A stretch of 64,000 bases of DNA from Stromatinia cepivora. Lineage: Eukaryota > Ascomycota > Leotiomycetes > Helotiales > Sclerotiniaceae. The notes beneath the pieces are model-generated. The model was not told the DNA's origin, did not search any database, and worked only from the letters and a program-made list of their open reading frames with translations. The translations under genes were made by a program, and so were the position numbers. Positions 22,372-35,383 of the stretch are shown here, piece by piece. Numbering within the stretch: position 1 is the first letter of the stretch; each line of letters begins with the position of its first letter. The DNA is taken from the NCBI GenBank assembly GCA_014898415.1, contig RCTD01000006.1, positions 2,205,306 through 2,269,305 on the forward strand, written 5' to 3'.

Positions 22372-25195
22372 ATGAATTCCATACTTCGACCCACTCTTAA
22401 AATACGATTGCCTTCGGTGTCGACCAACACCTTGTTGAAGTGCCGTTACAAGAATCCTACTTATGGCGGTCCTGGCAATATTCAAATAAGGGGGAGATTC
22501 CAAGGAACAGCCTCAAAGAATGCCGAGAGTAGAATTTTTAAAATATCTGAGGAAGTGGAAGAGGCTACAAAATCTAATAAACCAGTTGTAGCTTTAGAAA
22601 GCACCATTTATACCCATGGATATTCATATCCTGAGAACGTCCAGTTGGCTCTCGATCTAGAGGATATTGTTCGCCTTAATGGAGGAATTCCAGCAACAAT
22701 TGGAGTTTTGGATGGTGTAGCACGTGTTGGATTAAGTAAGGAGGAGTTGATTGCTGTCGCATCTGCACAAGGGAAACCGGAGACTATGAAGGTCTCTCGT
22801 AGGGATTTACCTTATATTCTAGGAATGGTGAGTGTCATTTCCTTGTGTTGACCCATTCACCTTGATATATTTTATCAATTGTCAATGTCTTAATCACGAA
22901 TAGGGCATTTCTGGACGCAAAATTACTGGAGGTACTACGGTCGCTGGTACCATGATATTAGCGCAAAAAGCTGGAATTAGTGTATTTGGTACTGGTGGTC
23001 TGGGAGGTGTTCACCGTGGAGGTCAAGACAGTATGGATATTTCTGCCGACCTCACTGAACTTGGACGCACTGCAGTTGCCGTGATTAGCAGTGGCTGTAA
23101 AAGCTTTCTGGATATTCCTCGGACATTGGAGTATTTAGAGACTCAAGGAGCTGGTGTCTTTACGTTTGCAGATGGACGTACTGGACCAATTGACTATCCA
23201 GCATTTTACACACGTGATAGTGGTGTTAAGAGTCCGATGGTTGTTCAGAATGCTGAAGAGGCTGCTGCTATTATCTGTAAGTTTTGATTGTACTCTAAGC
23301 CAGGTACGTTGAGTAAGTGATGATTAACACGAATAGATGCCCAGGATTTCTTCAAACCTACTAGCGGTTTTCATTTCGCGAATCCAATTCCTGAAGAATT
23401 CTCCATTCCTAGGTCCGAAATCGATAATGCAATCGATCAAGCGGTCCAAGAAGCTGCCGAACAGGGTTTCCATGGTCACAGGAATACTCCCTTCATACTG
23501 GCGAGGATCAAAGAACTTACAAAGGGTAATAGTGTCGCAGCGAATAGAGCGTTGATAGAATCCAATATTAGGATGGCGACTAGAGTTGCCATCGAGCTTT
23601 CTAGGTTGAGATCAGATGAAACCGAAAGCTGGTTAGTAAAGTGAGGTTCATTTAGATATATAGTAACTCAACAAATATTATAGGAACAATGCTAGCAAAG
23701 TGTTTAGGCAGCCGTCCACTACGGCGGATGCAAGTAGGATGTATTCAAACCACCCTAGTGCCCTAGAGTCATGCTCTTCCAACATCTCCACTCCAAAGGT
23801 TTGCAAATTCCTCCCTGACTTTCAAAATATCTTTGCAAGAAAACCATGCTTTAAAGTATCATTATTGTCTAACATTTGATATCATGTAGCCTAGTATAGT
23901 TGTCATAGGCTCAGTAGCCATAGATCTTTCTTGTGACTATACTCCTCGTACCAACCAATCCACAGGAGGTTCTTCACCACAGATGCACACATCGAATATC
24001 GCCAGAATCCGCTCATCGATTGGTGGAGTCGGCTATAACGTCTTACGAGCAGCTCAACTTAGTAGCAAAGAGCCTGTCAGTCTCTGTACTTTTATTGCTG
24101 ACGACCAGTAGGTACCCTACGGATCTATCATCGACCACATCTAATGAATCTAGGGCCGGAAAAACGATACTTCAGAGCTTAAAAGCCAACGGAAACCATA
24201 CCGATGATATCACGATATGCTCAAAGGAATCTGACTACCGCACAGCTCAATATGTCGCCATTAATGACGGAAAGAAAGACCTCGTCATAGCCATGGCCGA
24301 TATGGGTATATTCACTAGACCATCAAATGACTCATCTATTCAAGCCATGTACAGTAAACTCAATACTCTTACTTCCTCCACAAAATGGATCATCATAGAC
24401 GCAAACTGGCAACCAGAAGTTATCCACGAATTTCTGCACGCCGCCAAGTCACCTTCATCATCTATCAAAATCGCATTCGAGCCCGTTTCAACCACTAAAT
24501 CAGCACGCCTTTTTGAGCACCCCACCAATTCATCTCTCAAAACCAATAAACTCCCCGTCTTCCCAAATCACATTGTCGATCTTGCAACTCCTAATGAACA
24601 TGAACTTACCTCTATGCATGAAGCCGCGACTACACACGGAAAATTCGAAAGCGAAGAATGGTGGAAAACTATCGATGCCCTCGGTATTCCCAGCACAGGT
24701 GCTAGAGACCGCTTCGTACAAATAACATCCCAAGATCTCACTAATCAAGGTATTCCCGTCAAAGCTGTTCAACTCCTTCCCTACATCCCCACTATCCTTA
24801 CTAAAATTGGGGCTCGGGGAGTTCTACTCACTTCCGTGTTACGTCCTGGTGATCCACGACTTCGAGATCCGGATCATGCACCATATATCCTGTCGCGCTG
24901 TACGAATGGGAATGAAGAGGTAGGTGGTGTATATATGAGGTTATTTCTGGCGGTAGAGAAGGTTGAAGAAGGAGATGTGGTTAGTGTTAATGGGGTTGGT
25001 GATACATTTTTGGGAGTGTTGATTGCGGGGTTAGCGAGGGGTTGTGAGTTGGGAGATGGATTGATTGAGATTGCGCAGAGGGGGGCAGTGATGACGTTGA
25101 AAAGTTGCGAGAGTGTTAGTCCTGAGGTTGGGAAGTTGAGGGAAGAATTAGATGAGTTATATCAAGGGCAAAGTAGTGGAAGACTTCCTGAGTAA
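22372..25195 (+). CDS. Bifunctional pseudouridine-5'-phosphate glycosidase / PfkB-type (pseudouridine) kinase
   Basis: Six exons: 22372-22827, 22904-23276, 23337-23631, 23684-23798, 23890-24107 and 24154-25195; 832 aa. The N-terminal half is an IndA/PsuG glycosidase: VALESTIYTHGYSYPENV (~65), SRRDLPYILGMGISG, GGTTVAGTM, GTGGLGGVHRGG. The C-terminal half is a ribokinase-family kinase: VVIGSVAIDLSCDY (~418), SIGGVGYNVLRAA, and the anion-hole/catalytic motif NGVGDTFLG near the end. In bacteria PsuK phosphorylates pseudouridine and PsuG splits it to uracil and ribose-5-phosphate; fusion would channel the intermediate. The first ~45 residues are basic with few acids (SILRPTLKIRLPSV), compatible with a mitochondrial presequence. 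Fused architectures are known in eukaryotes. Confidence 0.9.
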
Positions 25196-27541
25196 GCTTT
25201 AAAGAGATAGTGTACGACGTTATGATTCTTCTAGGGTTTATATGTTTAGGATATCATATTGGGAGCAGAATCGCTGTTTGAATGTCCAATTGAACATATC
25301 TAAATTGATCTGTGACATGCAACATGTAACAACAGCTGTTGGCTGTCGGAAAGGTTTTTCTACTGGGCTAATGCGAAACGAGGATAAGTCGAAGATAGAA
25401 ATTCTTCCGAATACGGGTCAAAATATGAATTTTAATTTAAGTGCTAGTGGCGCTTTTGGGAAAATATTCCATTTTATTTCCTCTTCCGGTTTATAGTCGG
25501 TCCAATCATTTGTAATTAATTCAAACTTCGTACTACTCTGGGCTTTTGACTTCACGCTCTGCGCCTTGAATCATCTTCACACCCCATGGATTTATCTATA
25601 CAAAGGATATATGCAAGTAAGCAAGGTTAGGACGCAAATAGCATTCTGAATCCCTTGGATGTCGTGTAGTATTCATACTCGCTTATGTTAGCCCCTATTA
25701 ACGACGAGACACTGCAGCCGTTGCTAATATGGTATTTATTCCCTACCTGATCTGACCATGATGTATTGCTAGGACTCAAGTTGGAAAGAAGTATCAGAAA
25801 CTCGGTCGCGCTTATTTCTGGATGAAAGTAATATTGACGAAGGGATCGATGAACGTTTTACTTAAACTTAAAGAATGAGTGGTCCGCGGTGAAGACGGAA
25901 GACAGCACAATAATAGCGCGGTAAGTTTCCCATTCTTATTGACTTGGTCAATCCGAGAAGTATATCATCATTTGGGAAAGAAATTTTGACTTTCTCTCCA
26001 ACATCAAATTCTAATCGGAATGAAACAACTATTGGATGCGCATCATCACCACGTAGTTGTCCCGGACCTGATAAGAATAGATAGATGGGATCTGAGAGAA
26101 TCATCTAAAGTTTCAGGAAAGTTGTTGCGAATCTGTAATGGAAAATACTCCTGTTAAGGCTGGCCTGAAGTTGAAATCCTGTAGGCCTTGGTGCAGCAAT
26201 AATTTGAGCCGGATGTGATGAAGATTAAAGCAGTAGCACTTGGATCTTCTAAATCAATGGGAGAAATGAATCACTTGATGAAGAGGGCTAGCAACAACGA
26301 ATGAAGGGACTTGAGTCACTTGGAAAGTAGGCGTATATCTTTGTTGCACATCCGGTATTTGATGGGATCAATTAATTTCTGTAGACTGCATTAATTGATC
26401 TTGCTCGGCAGGATCAAATCAATGAAAAATGATCCACAACAGAGTGGCTTGCATTAAAGCAACCGCCACAAGAACTTTCAGTCATTCCGTCCCTTATACT
26501 CTCAGAGACTTGACACTTATCTTCTCGTATTTGAGTAGACGGTCAGTCTGGATTGCATGAAAACACTATTGGTTGAAAGTAATTGAAGACCACCACTTAA
26601 TGAACGGCACGCGAGAGGCGGAAACATGCCACGGATGTTAACAATCCATTAGGATCCCAAATATTGAGGTACAAACTAGTCGACCCCATCACAACGCCTT
26701 CTCGCCCTCGCCTCTCAACGCCCTTTTCCCTCCACGCATGTTCCGCAGCAACTGATTGGCCAACCCCCAAGTAACACAATGCCCCGCACGCCCTCCATGT
26801 CGCCCTTGAATGCCCTTTGGCCGCCCTCTTCCTTACGACATGCAACAAATGTCTTCCTATCAGCTGATGACCATCAAATCAAAAGTAAAGGTACACTTGC
26901 ATACACCACACCTCGGACTTTCATTCACACTCGCCCCTTCCCTCCTTTTTGACCCTGTCTACTACTCGGGGCATCTGATGGTCTGGTCTTGTGCCGTAAT
27001 AAGAAAAGTACTCACTATGAGACATCGTTATTTGAACAGATGATAAAATGTATATGAGAGCTCATAGACTGAATGATTATTTGAGGAATGTTTTCGTTCA
27101 TTTCTTGTGTCACAGGTTTCTTTTGTTTGTCGAATCATCTCTATTCGTTATTATCGGGTGATAGCAATAGCGGTGAATTTCTGCCGGATCCAATCACACT
27201 AGTGAAAACATCGGGTTTCCCCCTCATTATACCAACCATAACCATTCAATGCCAGCGACGTCCCTTCATCTTTCAGATGTTCAAAATGTCACATAGATTT
27301 GCTGATTTTCGAGTTAATTTATTTCATTCATTATGTGCTATGGATATAACCATTCCGGACGTTACAATAAATGGCGAGGACATTGCGTTACTCCAAAATC
27401 TCAGCCAGCCAGTGTCCACCCATGCACCAGCAGCAAAGTGGTATCAATCATCCCAAAATTCCCCAGAAATGCTATGCAAAATACCAGTTACACTGATATT
27501 ATTCCCCCAGTTACGCCATGCTAAATATGAAACAACTTATA
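25196..27541. other. Long intergenic region
   Basis: 2.3 kb without a supportable gene. A 78-codon minus-strand frame (25868-26104) and a 165-codon plus-strand frame (27088-27585) have no recognisable domain, and the second runs into the 3' end of the Reg1-like gene. No repeat or RNA gene seen. Confidence 0.5.
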
Positions 27542-28858
27542 TCAATAAACACTTCCAACCAACATCGAATTCGTTGGTGATTTAAAATCCATCCCTATCA
27601 TCGAAAGTTCCCACTCATCATCATCACCATTTGCAGCACTCGCATATTCTTCATATTCAAATCTCGGCAACACGAAATGATCATTCGTTAGAGAATCTTG
27701 TAAGCTTTGAACAGCCGCAGAGAGAGAATTAATGTCATCGACATTCCTGAGAGTCGAGTTTGGAAGTTTTGCGACTAATAGCATACTTGCTTTCAAAGAT
27801 GACTGGACATGAATTCCGGTGGACGCAGATATATCTTCTTCTACGGCAGATTCTCCCATCCCATAACAAGTTACACCTTCGCCCATATATGAAGTATTTA
27901 CTGCGATAAATTGTTCAACTTCATCGTTGAAGCGAACACATTTTCTTGATGAGGTTGATGAAGGGGAAGATCTGCCAGATGCAAGGGAAGCCATCGAAGA
28001 TTCCATCGAAACTGATTTGGCCGACGATGGTCGATTCAATAATATATCGCATATTCGTCGCTGTTTAAGAATAGGTTTCACATCCACGTCCGCGTATGAT
28101 AGAGATCTCATCAATTTTGGTCGACCCGATCCCATTGGCGATACTATTAAGGATTTCGAGGATGGTTGCTTGTGAAGTGGGCCATACAACCATGTTGTAT
28201 CATGATCCTTCTCCCTGTTGTTGTGTTAGCATGCATTTCAGGAAGATTGAATTGGAAGCGCATACCAGCCAACCGTTGAAGGTTCAATTGTTTTCAGATT
28301 CGATCGCTTTTTCGCCCAACTTCTCCAGGACGCGTTCTCCAATCTTCTGCCATTTTCATATGCGGTACGATGTGATTGAATATACTTCCACGACGCCCAT
28401 AAATCCTCTTCTGGCCAATCATGTGCCAGATAATCTACTTGATGTGATGGCTTGATTTGAAGCTCTATGTCATCCACGGTTTGGGTTATATCGCATGGTT
28501 CACAAGATTCTGGGAGCTCTGAAAGTTCGGATGCTGGTGATTGATCTGATGGAGAAAGTGAGGTTGGAGTACTGCATAATGATACATCATCTTCGAGGTA
28601 GGTCGGTTGTAAGGAGGGAGATTGAAGGTAATATTCGACTTGGGCATCATATTCCTCCTTTGGAACTTGGTCCTCGTTGTTATCGTTCCATTTTATCTCG
28701 TCGTACATTGGGAATTCGATTTCATCCTCATCGTTATCTTCCATGCAAATTATTCTTAAGGCTGAAACCTCGGGTTGTCGAATTATTCGAGGCGCAACAT
28801 CGACCAAATCTGTCCGATCCACCCACTCAAAATACTCGTCTTCTCTTGAGAGATCCAT
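27542..28858 (-). CDS. reg1: Reg1/Hex2-like protein phosphatase 1 regulatory subunit (DUF1752)
   Basis: Two exons, 28858-28266 and 28214-27542 (51-nt intron), 421 aa. Residues ~140-205 hold the DUF1752/areA-GATA-like block: DYLAHDWPEEDLWASWKYI, then LENASWRSWAKKRSNLKT and TWLYGPLHKQ. Downstream is KPILKQRRICDILL, then RKCVRFNDEVEQFIAV, which corresponds to the PP1-docking FND-VEQ element of yeast Reg1. The N-terminus is acidic (MEDNDEDEIEFPMYDEIKW). In yeast, Reg1 directs the phosphatase Glc7 to Snf1 and Mig1 and so sets glucose repression. By homology this protein would tune carbon-catabolite control. At 421 aa it is much shorter than Reg1 (1014 aa), which is usual for filamentous fungi as far as I recall. 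Confidence 0.82.
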
Positions 28859-30318
28859 ATTTCTTCTGTTCGTTGTTGAATCGGTAAGTGGTTTCCAAGT
28901 CGAGTTCGATCATTAAAGGATAAGTAATAGAGTTTTGAAATTATGATACGAAATATATGCAATTTCCCTTTTTTTTTCTGAGTGTTGGTATGGTGCTGAC
29001 ACTAACAAAATCGGTTGGGGTAGCTTTAGCTCTAGGGTTTCCGAGCTATATGATATGATACAATCACAAACCTCAAAGAAAGAATTGGATTTCGTATCAA
29101 AATATTATATGGTATGAAGAGGTTCGCAATGTCTTATGAAGAATGTGAAGATATTTTGGATTGGTTTTAAATGGTCAAAAGATCAGCATAAAATTAAATG
29201 TGTTGTGAAATTGGACTTGAGAAAATTGTTGAGATTCTGGGGTAAAGTGATGCAAGGGAGTGGATGATGGTGGATGATGGTGGATTGTCGGAGTATATAT
29301 GAATTAAATGAGTTACACGCTTATGAACGGACAGTGGACAATAAAAAGTTTATGGATATGATTATGGGATGATATCCCCCCGAAACTTACTTATACAAAG
29401 TACATACACACTTCGTCACACGGGAATTTACAAGCATGATGATCCTACCTACTCCCGTACGAGACCTTCGAATATCTTCTAGCCGAGCCTTACGAAGGTT
29501 ATGATATCAATGCGAATAATGCCAATTCTATTCCGTACTCATTTATTCATAACGATTTACAATTTGACGGTGGATTCAACATCAAAAGAAAGTTTAATTT
29601 ATAAAAGGCTTCAGCCTCATTCTTGGTTTTTCGATGGATCAGAAACCCGATCATTTCTTAAGAGATTAACAACATAATCTTTTGACGATAGTCTCATTCC
29701 TATTGCATCTATGGAGATTGAAGTACGAATAGATGAAGTACGTACGGAGTAGGAGGTTAGATTATGCTGATCTCCCTACCGCCATGCGAATGTTTTCCCC
29801 TAAGATTATCGCTGTGCTGTCAAAGCAACGCCAAATTAGCACGATTAGGTTATGGAGATCTCTGGACCTTGGATGTATGATGATAGTATGATTGATACAC
29901 ATACCGGTATCAAACTTTTAAGGAACTCTTCTTCCTTAACCTCGGTAAGGCTTTATCATTTCAATCTCGTACATTTCGTACCCAACACAAGGCGCTTATT
30001 CAACTTCCACTCAATATACGAGAATTCCGTACATCATTAAGGCCTTAGTCGGACACCGAACATATGAACAAGATTTCCATGCGATTCTTGAAATCACCTA
30101 ACGATCTAGATCTACTTATGTACGTTGTTGAAGCTATTGACTGCTAAGATAAATTCGAACGCCATTATACGCAGGAAAATCATAGTTCATAGTTCATAAT
30201 TCAAGGTGTTATTGTCTTGAGATTTGTTTGCCGTGATACAAGATCTGTGATTCTAGCTTATCATCTCGAGTATCTTTCGCACTTCCCCATACCGGAACCC
30301 CGTCCTCGGTGTTCGATG

Positions 30319-30423
30319 TAAGATGTAAGATATAGATGTAAGATATAGATGTAAGATATAGATGTAAGATATAGACGTAAGATGTAGATGTAAGATATAG
30401 ATGTAATATAGACGTAAGATATA
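30319..30423. repeat. 13-bp tandem repeat
   Basis: About seven units close to GTAAGATATAGAT, with a few substitutions (ATAGACGTAAG) and one shortened unit. Non-coding context. Confidence 0.85.
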
Positions 30424-30701
30424 ATCCCCACGTTATATTACACCCTCCGGCTTCGGTACAACTTCCAAAACTTCCATACCGACACTTTGTTAGCAAGAGA
30501 GACAACTAACTACTCCTAAAAGATTAAAAAATTGAGGAATATTGTTATATGTATGTATGCGATATATAGCACAGCACAGATAAAGTCTCATTCCAGCTAT
30601 ATACTGAAGGGAGATCATGAACGTAATTTGATTAGAATTGGGTATGTATATACGGAGTAGAAGTATGTGCATTGACAATTTCATAATATGAAGAAATAAC
30701 C

Positions 30702-30731
30702 CCAAACCAAACCAAACCAAACCAAACCAAA
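30702..30731. repeat. (CCAAA)n pentamer repeat
   Basis: Six CCAAA units, followed by alternating AACTAAAACTAG units to about 30772. On the minus strand this reads TTTGG, a theme that recurs at 17.6 and 41.9 kb. Confidence 0.85.
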
Positions 30732-32481
30732 CAAAAATCAAAGTCGAAACTAAAACTAGAACTAAAACTAGAACTTCAAACAAACATAGGTCATACCAAA
30801 CGAACGCAACGCACAACGCACTTTCCCTTTTCATCCGAGGGATTTACCAACTAATACTACCTAGTAATATCTAGTCTAAGATCGATTCGGAACTTCAGCT
30901 CGTGGAGTTCTTGACCTTTTATGGTAATTTTTAGGTTGATCGTTTCTTCTTGGGTCTTTTTCTTCCTGTTGTGTTGGTCCGTCCTGATTAGAGTATGTAT
31001 GCTAGATATATACTAGATACTCTAAGTAAGTAGAAGTAGTCTAGCTGATAAGAGATGCATGGCTTTTTATCATGGATGGGAAGAATATTTAGTATTTAGT
31101 ATTGTATTGATGATGATGATGATGATGGATGATGAAAGCTACGAGTAGGTATCAGGTATCTCAATAGTACATTATATGACATTATGTGAAAATCTAGTCT
31201 ATCTAGTCGGTTGATAGATCTTGCTTACTGGCGAAATTGACAATGGATAGATAGTATATCCTTTGTACTCATTCTGATTCTGATTCTTGGATGGGTTCAA
31301 AGTGTCAATTTGTTGAGTTATGGTTATGCATACCTGAGACTACAAGATGAGCTCACGAGCTCACATGTGGATTAGATTGCTATGAAGTATCCGTTCCGTT
31401 ACCTATGGAGTATCTATCGTACGTTGTATCCACCTATCCACCACCCATCTATCTCTTATTTCTATGTATCTCTGTCTCTATTTCTATCTATCTCTATCTC
31501 TATCTATAAATACCTATCTACAGAAGAGTATTCGTATTCATCTTTTGACCGAGGTATACAAAGAACGGAGTAAGGGATAAATAAGAAATTGGATCCACGG
31601 ATGTACCGGCGGTACGGAGTTTGATGGATACAGTATATAGAATATGATGCCGTCGCTTATCGTCAAACTCTCCTGTTTTCATGCACTTTATTACTTCATA
31701 CTGTTGTAACTTTTCTGAGACTACTATACTATTTATTGATTCTTGGCTATCTATCTATATCCTGTAGCTGATGGTTTATTTCTGACTTGAAAGATTGAAA
31801 AATTAATATCTACTCCGTATATCTATATCATAATCAAACTATACTAAAGACAAGAGGGGTCGCGTTTTATCTCATTTATACTGAGTACTGCTTGACCTAC
31901 CTGGTCGTTTCCAAATCTAAGCGGAATGGAGCCGAGGTCTTAAGTTGATATTATTTTAATTTATGAATCTTTTGCTGTTTCTTTTGATGTTGTCTTATAT
32001 TATATTTATCTAGTATCTACTAAGGTCGTAGCTATTGTAGGGTTGGCATGGAAGTGGAAGGAATTCTGTTGGATTTATCTAACGTATCATATGATTATTT
32101 TCTGTTATTTACTGTATTTTTTTATTTGTTTATTTATTTATTCATTCACTCATTTATCAACCTATACCTCCAATCTCACACCCTTATATCCATACTGGGT
32201 TAGTATCTGATATGTCATCACGAGAGAAGAGGAGACGGAAGAAATGGGGGAATATCTGCATATATTAAGTAGTAATTAGACTATCATTGAGTCATCAGAA
32301 CCATATTCACCATATCTAAGCCATATCTGAGCTAAGCTGTTAAAAAATACATCATTATGATTACCCATTTCCATTTCCATTTCCATCTCGCCAAATGTAA
32401 ATCTTGCAACAGCTATCTCTCCTTTTAAAAAACATTCCCATTCCTTTTTGTACAATCCATTCTTAAGCCTATATCGCGCAA

Positions 32482-34501
32482 TCAATCTCCTAGATAATCA
32501 TGAAATTCATGAAATTCATCACCATCACTATCAGTACCAAATCCCTCAAACCACTCAAGCTCTTCATCCATTAAACCCCGACCTAGTTTTCGATTGATCT
32601 TGCATCCAATCTCGGTGATATCATCTTTGAAAAGGCACTCCTTAGACCAACTAATAAACTGACACTCACTCCACATATCTTCAACAAGTCGTTTCGCCCA
32701 TTTTGCTATTTGTGAAGGATCTTTCACGAGAAGCTCTTGCTTTTGCATCCATCGTAATTTCCGAAAGAGCTTTTCCCTACTCAAATGAAAGTATGCTGAA
32801 TCATACATTGTGGTTCCTTTGTCTACTTGAATTTGAATATGATCTGGCATAGCTCGCTTCAACAAATTAGCGATCTTATCGAGTTCATAGATATAGCGAT
32901 CCAAATCTGTTCCAAGAGCACTATCGTATGGATCTTCTTCATATTGATGAAACACTCCACAACCAACACACTCTCGAAAAACTCCTGAAAGTCTCTCTTT
33001 CTCGACAAAAGCTCTCAACTTTTTAGAAGCATCAATCGTTCGTCGATATTGAGGTTCTAACTCCTCCAAAACCAAAGCTCTAGCAGCTTTGAACTCAGTG
33101 ACATCCTCCTTATCTTTGGCTACGATGGCTTCTATAGTAGGAAATTATTAGTGGTTTCCATGTAATATCGCCCAAGAGACTATTTGATTGTCAAATATGA
33201 TTTGAGACATTGAAGATTGATAATTGGCATTGAAGAATCAGAATTGACTTACTAGAGAAAGCAAGCTCCACTGGATGGTACGAGGAAGGATTATAACCTT
33301 TGAATGGGTTGCCAAGAGAATGACCAGGAAGTTGCCAACCATAATGACGAGTCTCTCTCCTACTACCTTCATGACCTCTCTGCAAAGTCCAAATATCCTT
33401 ACTAAACTTTCCAGATCTTTCGAATGAATCTGCGTAATGCACCAATCGCTTATGCATCTTAAACACCTTCTCAACAGGGGAAAGATCCTCCACTAGAGCT
33501 TGATATTTTTGAACGATAGGTGAAGCTAAATCCATAAATCTTTCGAGATTGACCTCAACGCTCCCGGCTTCATTGTAAGGAAAGTAAAATTCAGGACCGG
33601 CGCCACACATATGAGTTGATACTGGCAGGTCCGTCTTAAATTGTGCGATATTTAACTCCAATTTAATATCTCTCAAAAGCCTCAACGGTTGCAACAGGAA
33701 GTTCAACTGTTCCTTGGAGAATTGATATTGAGCATCTTCGGTCTTCGTGGCAGAACTAACTTTTCCAAGTGCAAGGACGATTTCGATAGATCTTTGTGGT
33801 TGTGTCGGTGCCTCTTGACATAACGCCTGACAGAAGTGAACAAAAGACTTGGAGGGTATCGGGTTCAATGGAGTTGGTCTGTATGCACCGGTGATTATTC
33901 TCCAGCGTTTGACCTTCTTCAAGGCTTTGAAGGTGGTGAAATCAAAATGAAATTCCGTTCCCGAGTATCCCATCAAATTGCGTTCCATCTCATCCTCTGT
34001 ATCACTACCACCATCATTGAAATCATCCAAATTAGGATCGGTATATCTCGTGAGTGGTGATTGTGGGACATGAAGGCAACCAACTGGACCATAACCACCA
34101 ATGCATTCAATGATAAAAGTGTTTGAACCGTAGATAATTGGTTCCGCTTCGTCTCGAATAACTTTGCAGGTACGTAAGATGGCTGGGGCGAGTTCGAACT
34201 TGACAGTCTTTCCATATTCGACGGTCTTACCAATGGATTCGGTTTCGCTTAGTTTAGGATTGGTCAGGAGTAGTTTGTAGATCTTGAGACGAAGCTCTAC
34301 AGGAAGTTTTTTCATGAAAGTTGAGGTAGATTTCGCTTGAATCAGTTTTTCTTCTGCAACTTTCAATTGTCCGAGAGTACCATCGATAGTAACTGATTGC
34401 GTATTGATGGTATGGCGAAGACTAGCACATACTTTCTTTTCTTCTTCAAGCTGAGCGCGAAGTTGCGCGATCTGTTCGTTTTTGGTTAGAGGTTTCGGCA
34501 T
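32482..34501 (-). CDS. F-box/2EXR-like domain protein
   Basis: Two exons, 34501-33253 and 33131-32482 (121-nt intron), 632 aa. Residues ~5-55 form a coiled coil (NEQIAQLRAQLEEEKKVCAS). This is followed by FMKKLPVELRLKIYKLLL (~62-79), the F-box-like/2EXR signature common in fungal proteins, and ILRTCKVIRDEAEPIIYGSN. The rest is unassigned; it includes an acidic linker (GGSDTEDEMERN) and a Cys-rich spot (FRECVGCGVFHQYEED) in exon 2. F-box-type proteins usually bind Skp1 and choose substrates for ubiquitination, but with this divergent type that is only a guess. The long intron is well marked (GTAAGT ... CTATAG) and phase is kept. Confidence 0.78.
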
Positions 34502-35383
34502 GATGATGATATCACTTTCGACTTTTTTGAAGACTCTATTGAAGATCAGTCAGAGCGAATATACGAAAGTCAGAATTCTTTCTTACCCTTTCCTTTCCTT
34601 TCCTCACACTTTTCTCGATTTTTTCCTCGCGTTAAACTCCTGACATTTATCGTGTACTCACGAGGTGGTATCTATCGTGAGAATTGTACGACACCGCCAC
34701 TTTTGATTGATGGGTCGGGATCAGTCAAACACCAAATGATTTTCGGGGATTGAATTGATTGATTTGCTTGAGGAAGAGGAGGAGGAAGAGGAAGAGGAGG
34801 AGCAAGAGGAAGAGGGAGAAGAAGAGAACGAGGAAACTGAAGTGTTTGCAAGTACCTAGCAAGTGAGTAAAAATTCCAATGAGTGAAGGTGAATGATTTA
34901 AGTGTGATCTTAAGTGCTTGGCTGCCTAGCGTTCTTTCTTAGTATGGAGGGGGAAAGAGCAATTGATGATACAAGTCGCGATAAATCTATGCATACCACC
35001 AAACCGAATATCAACCGACCACGAGAACGAATCAAAGAGATTGAGATTAACCAAACGAATAAATGAATGAATGGAAATATCATTTCGAAATATGGAAATT
35101 GTTTTGAGATGTGTGCAATCTATGAAACATACCTCCTACTTTCTACCTACTTTGCAGAGAAGAGAAACAGTCGGAATAAGGTCATCATCTTAAATCATCA
35201 AATCTACAAGCACAGAAGGAATGTACTAGATTCTGGGAAGAATAATGATATTTTATGTGCTATTTGAAAGTATCTTTAAAATCCTTTTCGTCTGAGGTTC
35301 TCCGTGTTTAAATACATACTGGCTAAATAGAGAAGTTAAGTATCCGATAATTGGTAAAGAAATCCAGCCTTTCCATCATCCTT
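34502..35383. other. Intergenic with purine tract
   Basis: 0.9 kb, no gene. A near-pure purine tract of GAGGAA units runs from about 34769 to 34832. A 66-codon plus-strand frame at 35067 has no recognisable domain. Confidence 0.5.

Larger units (their letters stand above)
28859..32481. other. 3.6-kb AT-rich intergenic region with simple repeats
   Basis: No supportable gene on either strand; the open frames are short and mostly simple-sequence. It contains a 13-bp tandem repeat (30319-30423), AACCAAACC pentamers (30702-30731), GATGAT (31109-31127), ATCT/TCTA runs (31446-31520), T-rich TTTA runs (32110-32150) and repeated TACGGAGTA motifs. It may contain an unrecognised non-coding RNA or a decayed element, but nothing in the sequence decides it. 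Confidence 0.55.

Noticed and set aside
25868..26104. 78-codon minus-strand frame (ILSDPIYLFLSGPGQL)
   Set aside because: The composition looks faintly protein-like, but there is no recognisable domain, no splice partner found nearby and it is isolated in non-coding DNA.
27088..27585. 165-codon plus-strand frame
   Set aside because: No recognisable domain; its end overlaps the 3' coding end of the Reg1-like gene on the other strand.
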